64,000 nucleotides of DNA from Burkholderia cepacia GG4 (GTDB lineage Bacteria; Pseudomonadota; Gammaproteobacteria; Burkholderiales; Burkholderiaceae). A program made the translations under genes and the position numbers. Under the pieces are notes generated by a model that was not told the DNA's origin, made no database searches, and worked only from the letters and a program-made list of their open reading frames with translations. The stretch lies in contig NC_018513.1 in assembly GCF_000292915.1 (NCBI RefSeq), forward strand, positions 496,001 to 560,000, in the 5' to 3' direction. Positions 62,973 to 64,000 of this stretch are shown piece after piece; the first letter of the stretch is position 1; each line of letters opens with the position of its first letter.

Positions 62973-63094
62973 CGCGCCTGCTGAAGCCGCGCGCCGGCAA
63001 GCAGGCGATCGACGGGCCCGACGGCGTGTGCTGGTGCGTCGAGAGGGCCGCGATGCGCGACGCGCAGGACGATCCGGCGCAGCCGATCGGATGA
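62969..63094 (+). CDS. Possible 41-residue protein overlapping the cutC stop
   Basis: A GTG start shares its bases with the cutC stop (GTGTGA), giving a translationally coupled frame of 41 codons: VTRLLKPRAGKQAIDGPDGV, then CWCVERAAMRDAQDDPAQPI. A CWC motif is in the centre. There is no independent ribosome site, as expected for coupled frames. The stop TGA overlaps the A-run of the following terminator. Codon use is GC-rich in the third position like the neighbours. Support is moderate. Confidence 0.45.
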   Translation: MTRLLKPRAGKQAIDGPDGVCWCVERAAMRDAQDDPAQPIG

Positions 63095-63120
63095 AAAAAA
63101 GCCGGGGCATGCCCCGGCTT
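63094..63120 (-). terminator. Rho-independent terminator of bioB
   Basis: AAGCCGGGGC pairs perfectly with GCCCCGGCTT across an AT loop, preceded by an A-run on the plus strand that is the T-run for leftward transcription from bioB. It can also stop rightward transcripts from cutC. Confidence 0.9.
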
Positions 63121-63145
63121 GTTCGTTTGCACGCGATGCAGGCGC

Positions 63146-64000
63146 TTACGCGTTTTCCGCCAGCGCGTCGGCCTGGCTCGCACGGATGCCGAGGCGCTCG
63201 AACAGCGCGCGGTCGCGCTGCGTCTGCGGGTTGCTCGTCGTCAGCAGCTGGTCGCCGTAGAACATCGAGTTCGCGCCCGCGAGGAAGCACATCGCCTGCA
63301 TCGCGTCGTCGAGCTGCTCGCGGCCGGCCGACAGGCGCACGACGGCCTTTGGCATCGTGATGCGCGCGACCGCGATCGTGCGCACGAACTCGAACGGATC
63401 GAGCGGCGCGGTGCCTTCGAGCGGCGTGCCTTCGATCGCGACGAGGTTGTTGATCGGCACCGAATCCGGATACGGGTTCAGGTTCGCGAGCTGCGAGATC
63501 AGGCCCGCGCGTTCACGGCGCGATTCGCCCATCCCGATGATGCCGCCGCAGCACACGTTGATGCCCGCATCGCGCACGCGGTCGAGCGTGTCCAGACGGT
63601 CCTGGTACGTGCGCGTCGAGATCACCTGGCCGTAGAACTCCGGCGACGTGTCGAGGTTGTGGTTGTAGTAGTCGAGGCCCGCGTCGGCGAGCGCGTGCGC
63701 CTGCTCGTCCTCGAGCATGCCGAGCGTCATGCAGGTCTCGAGGCCCAGTTCCTTCACGCCGCGCACCATCTCGGTCAGCGCCGGCATGTGGCGCTCCTTC
63801 GGGTTGCGCCAGGCGGCGCCCATGCAGAAGCGGCTCGCGCCGTTCGCCTTCGCCGCGCGGGCGGCGTCGAGCACCGTGTCGACGTCCATCAGCTTCTCGG
63901 CCTTCAGGCCCGTGTCGTGGTGCGACGATTGCGAACAGTAGCCGCAATCTTCCTCGCAGCCGCCCGTCTTGATCGACAGCAGCGTCGACAGCTGCACCGC
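63146..64000 (-). CDS. bioB: Biotin synthase (N-terminus beyond window)
   Basis: Radical SAM enzyme that inserts sulfur into dethiobiotin. The visible part starts in [20 protein letters not shown], holding the CxxxCxxC cluster site; about 40 N-terminal residues lie beyond the right edge. Later motifs: [40 protein letters not shown] with the second-cluster region, [11 protein letters not shown], and [20 protein letters not shown] with the Arg that ligates the 2Fe-2S cluster. The stop is at 63146, 26 bases before the terminator. Confidence 0.96.
   Translation of the reverse strand, partial: AVQLSTLLSIKTGGCEEDCGYCSQSSHHDTGLKAEKLMDVDTVLDAARAAKANGASRFCMGAAWRNPKERHMPALTEMVRGVKELGLETCMTLGMLEDEQAHALADAGLDYYNHNLDTSPEFYGQVISTRTYQDRLDTLDRVRDAGINVCCGGIIGMGESRRERAGLISQLANLNPYPDSVPINNLVAIEGTPLEGTAPLDPFEFVRTIAVARITMPKAVVRLSAGREQLDDAMQAMCFLAGANSMFYGDQLLTTSNPQTQRDRALFERLGIRASQADALAENA

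Noticed and set aside
1..64000. tRNA, rRNA, insertion sequences or prophage genes
   Set aside because: I found no cloverleaf-like segment with CCA-end features, no rRNA words and no transposase or integrase motif.

Overview
The window is about 68% GC by eye, with dense gene packing and almost no mobile DNA. Gene content points to a Burkholderia chromosome, probably the Burkholderia cepacia complex and probably chromosome 1. Pointers include a KirBac1.1-type K+ channel, a phosphocholine-specific phospholipase C, a KEGG-core glmU-glmS pair, an indolepyruvate ferredoxin oxidoreductase fused as one 1190-residue chain, and a Burkholderia-style trimeric porin. The species is inference; no rRNA or marker gene is present to settle it.

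Layout. 1-10.9 kb is a putrescine uptake and catabolism locus: a leftward operon puuD-puuA-spuC-potF-potG-potH-potI, and a divergent rightward pair (PuuR-like regulator, then puuC). 10.9-12.7 kb holds a small HMA metal-binding protein and a two-gene iron permease set (periplasmic cupredoxin-like protein plus FTR1). 12.7-20.8 kb is housekeeping: two small proteins, glmS, glmU, ttcA, folB, a degenerate SDR, a MidA-type methyltransferase and two small proteins. 20.9-24.1 kb is a sugar operon (LacI regulator, AGE-family isomerase, fructokinase) with ATGA overlaps. 24.4-29.9 kb holds an EAL-CBS-GGDEF protein, a heptanucleotide repeat tract, an SBF-like transporter, a Gly-rich exported protein and a porin. 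30-39 kb is a run of regulators and small metabolic enzymes. 39-47 kb holds a Tat-exported phospholipase C, a lipoprotein, a truncated LysR gene, a Fur-boxed TonB receptor, and a divergent MFS/LysR pair. 47-52.9 kb has a VapBC-type toxin-antitoxin pair, a DapA-family lyase, a sulfate-binding protein, the Kir channel, a GST and a sugar acetyltransferase. 55.2-64 kb holds indolepyruvate ferredoxin oxidoreductase, a Na+/H+ antiporter, an EAL protein, cutC and the 3' part of bioB.

The most unusual stretch is 53.03-54.95 kb, between the acetyltransferase and the indolepyruvate oxidoreductase. It has no credible gene. It is a decayed tandem array of about 21-22 units with a strict ~89-bp period. 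Each unit opens with a 9-mer one base away from a DnaA box (TGTGGATAT, TGTGGACAA or TGTGGATAG). Five units in the middle are inverted, and two neighbouring inverted units are identical over 89 bp. I do not recognise the family. Because 89 is not a multiple of 3, the frame rotates at each unit, which argues against a coding repeat.

How genes work together. The pot genes import putrescine; puuA, puuC and puuD run the gamma-glutamyl route to GABA, with an SpuC-type aminotransferase where E. coli has the PuuB oxidase. The regulator between the two arms probably controls both. glmU and glmS feed UDP-GlcNAc synthesis. The LacI operon probably converts an aldose to fructose and phosphorylates it. 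Gene starts were set from Shine-Dalgarno spacing and N-terminal family fit; functions are from residues and motifs read directly, with no database search.
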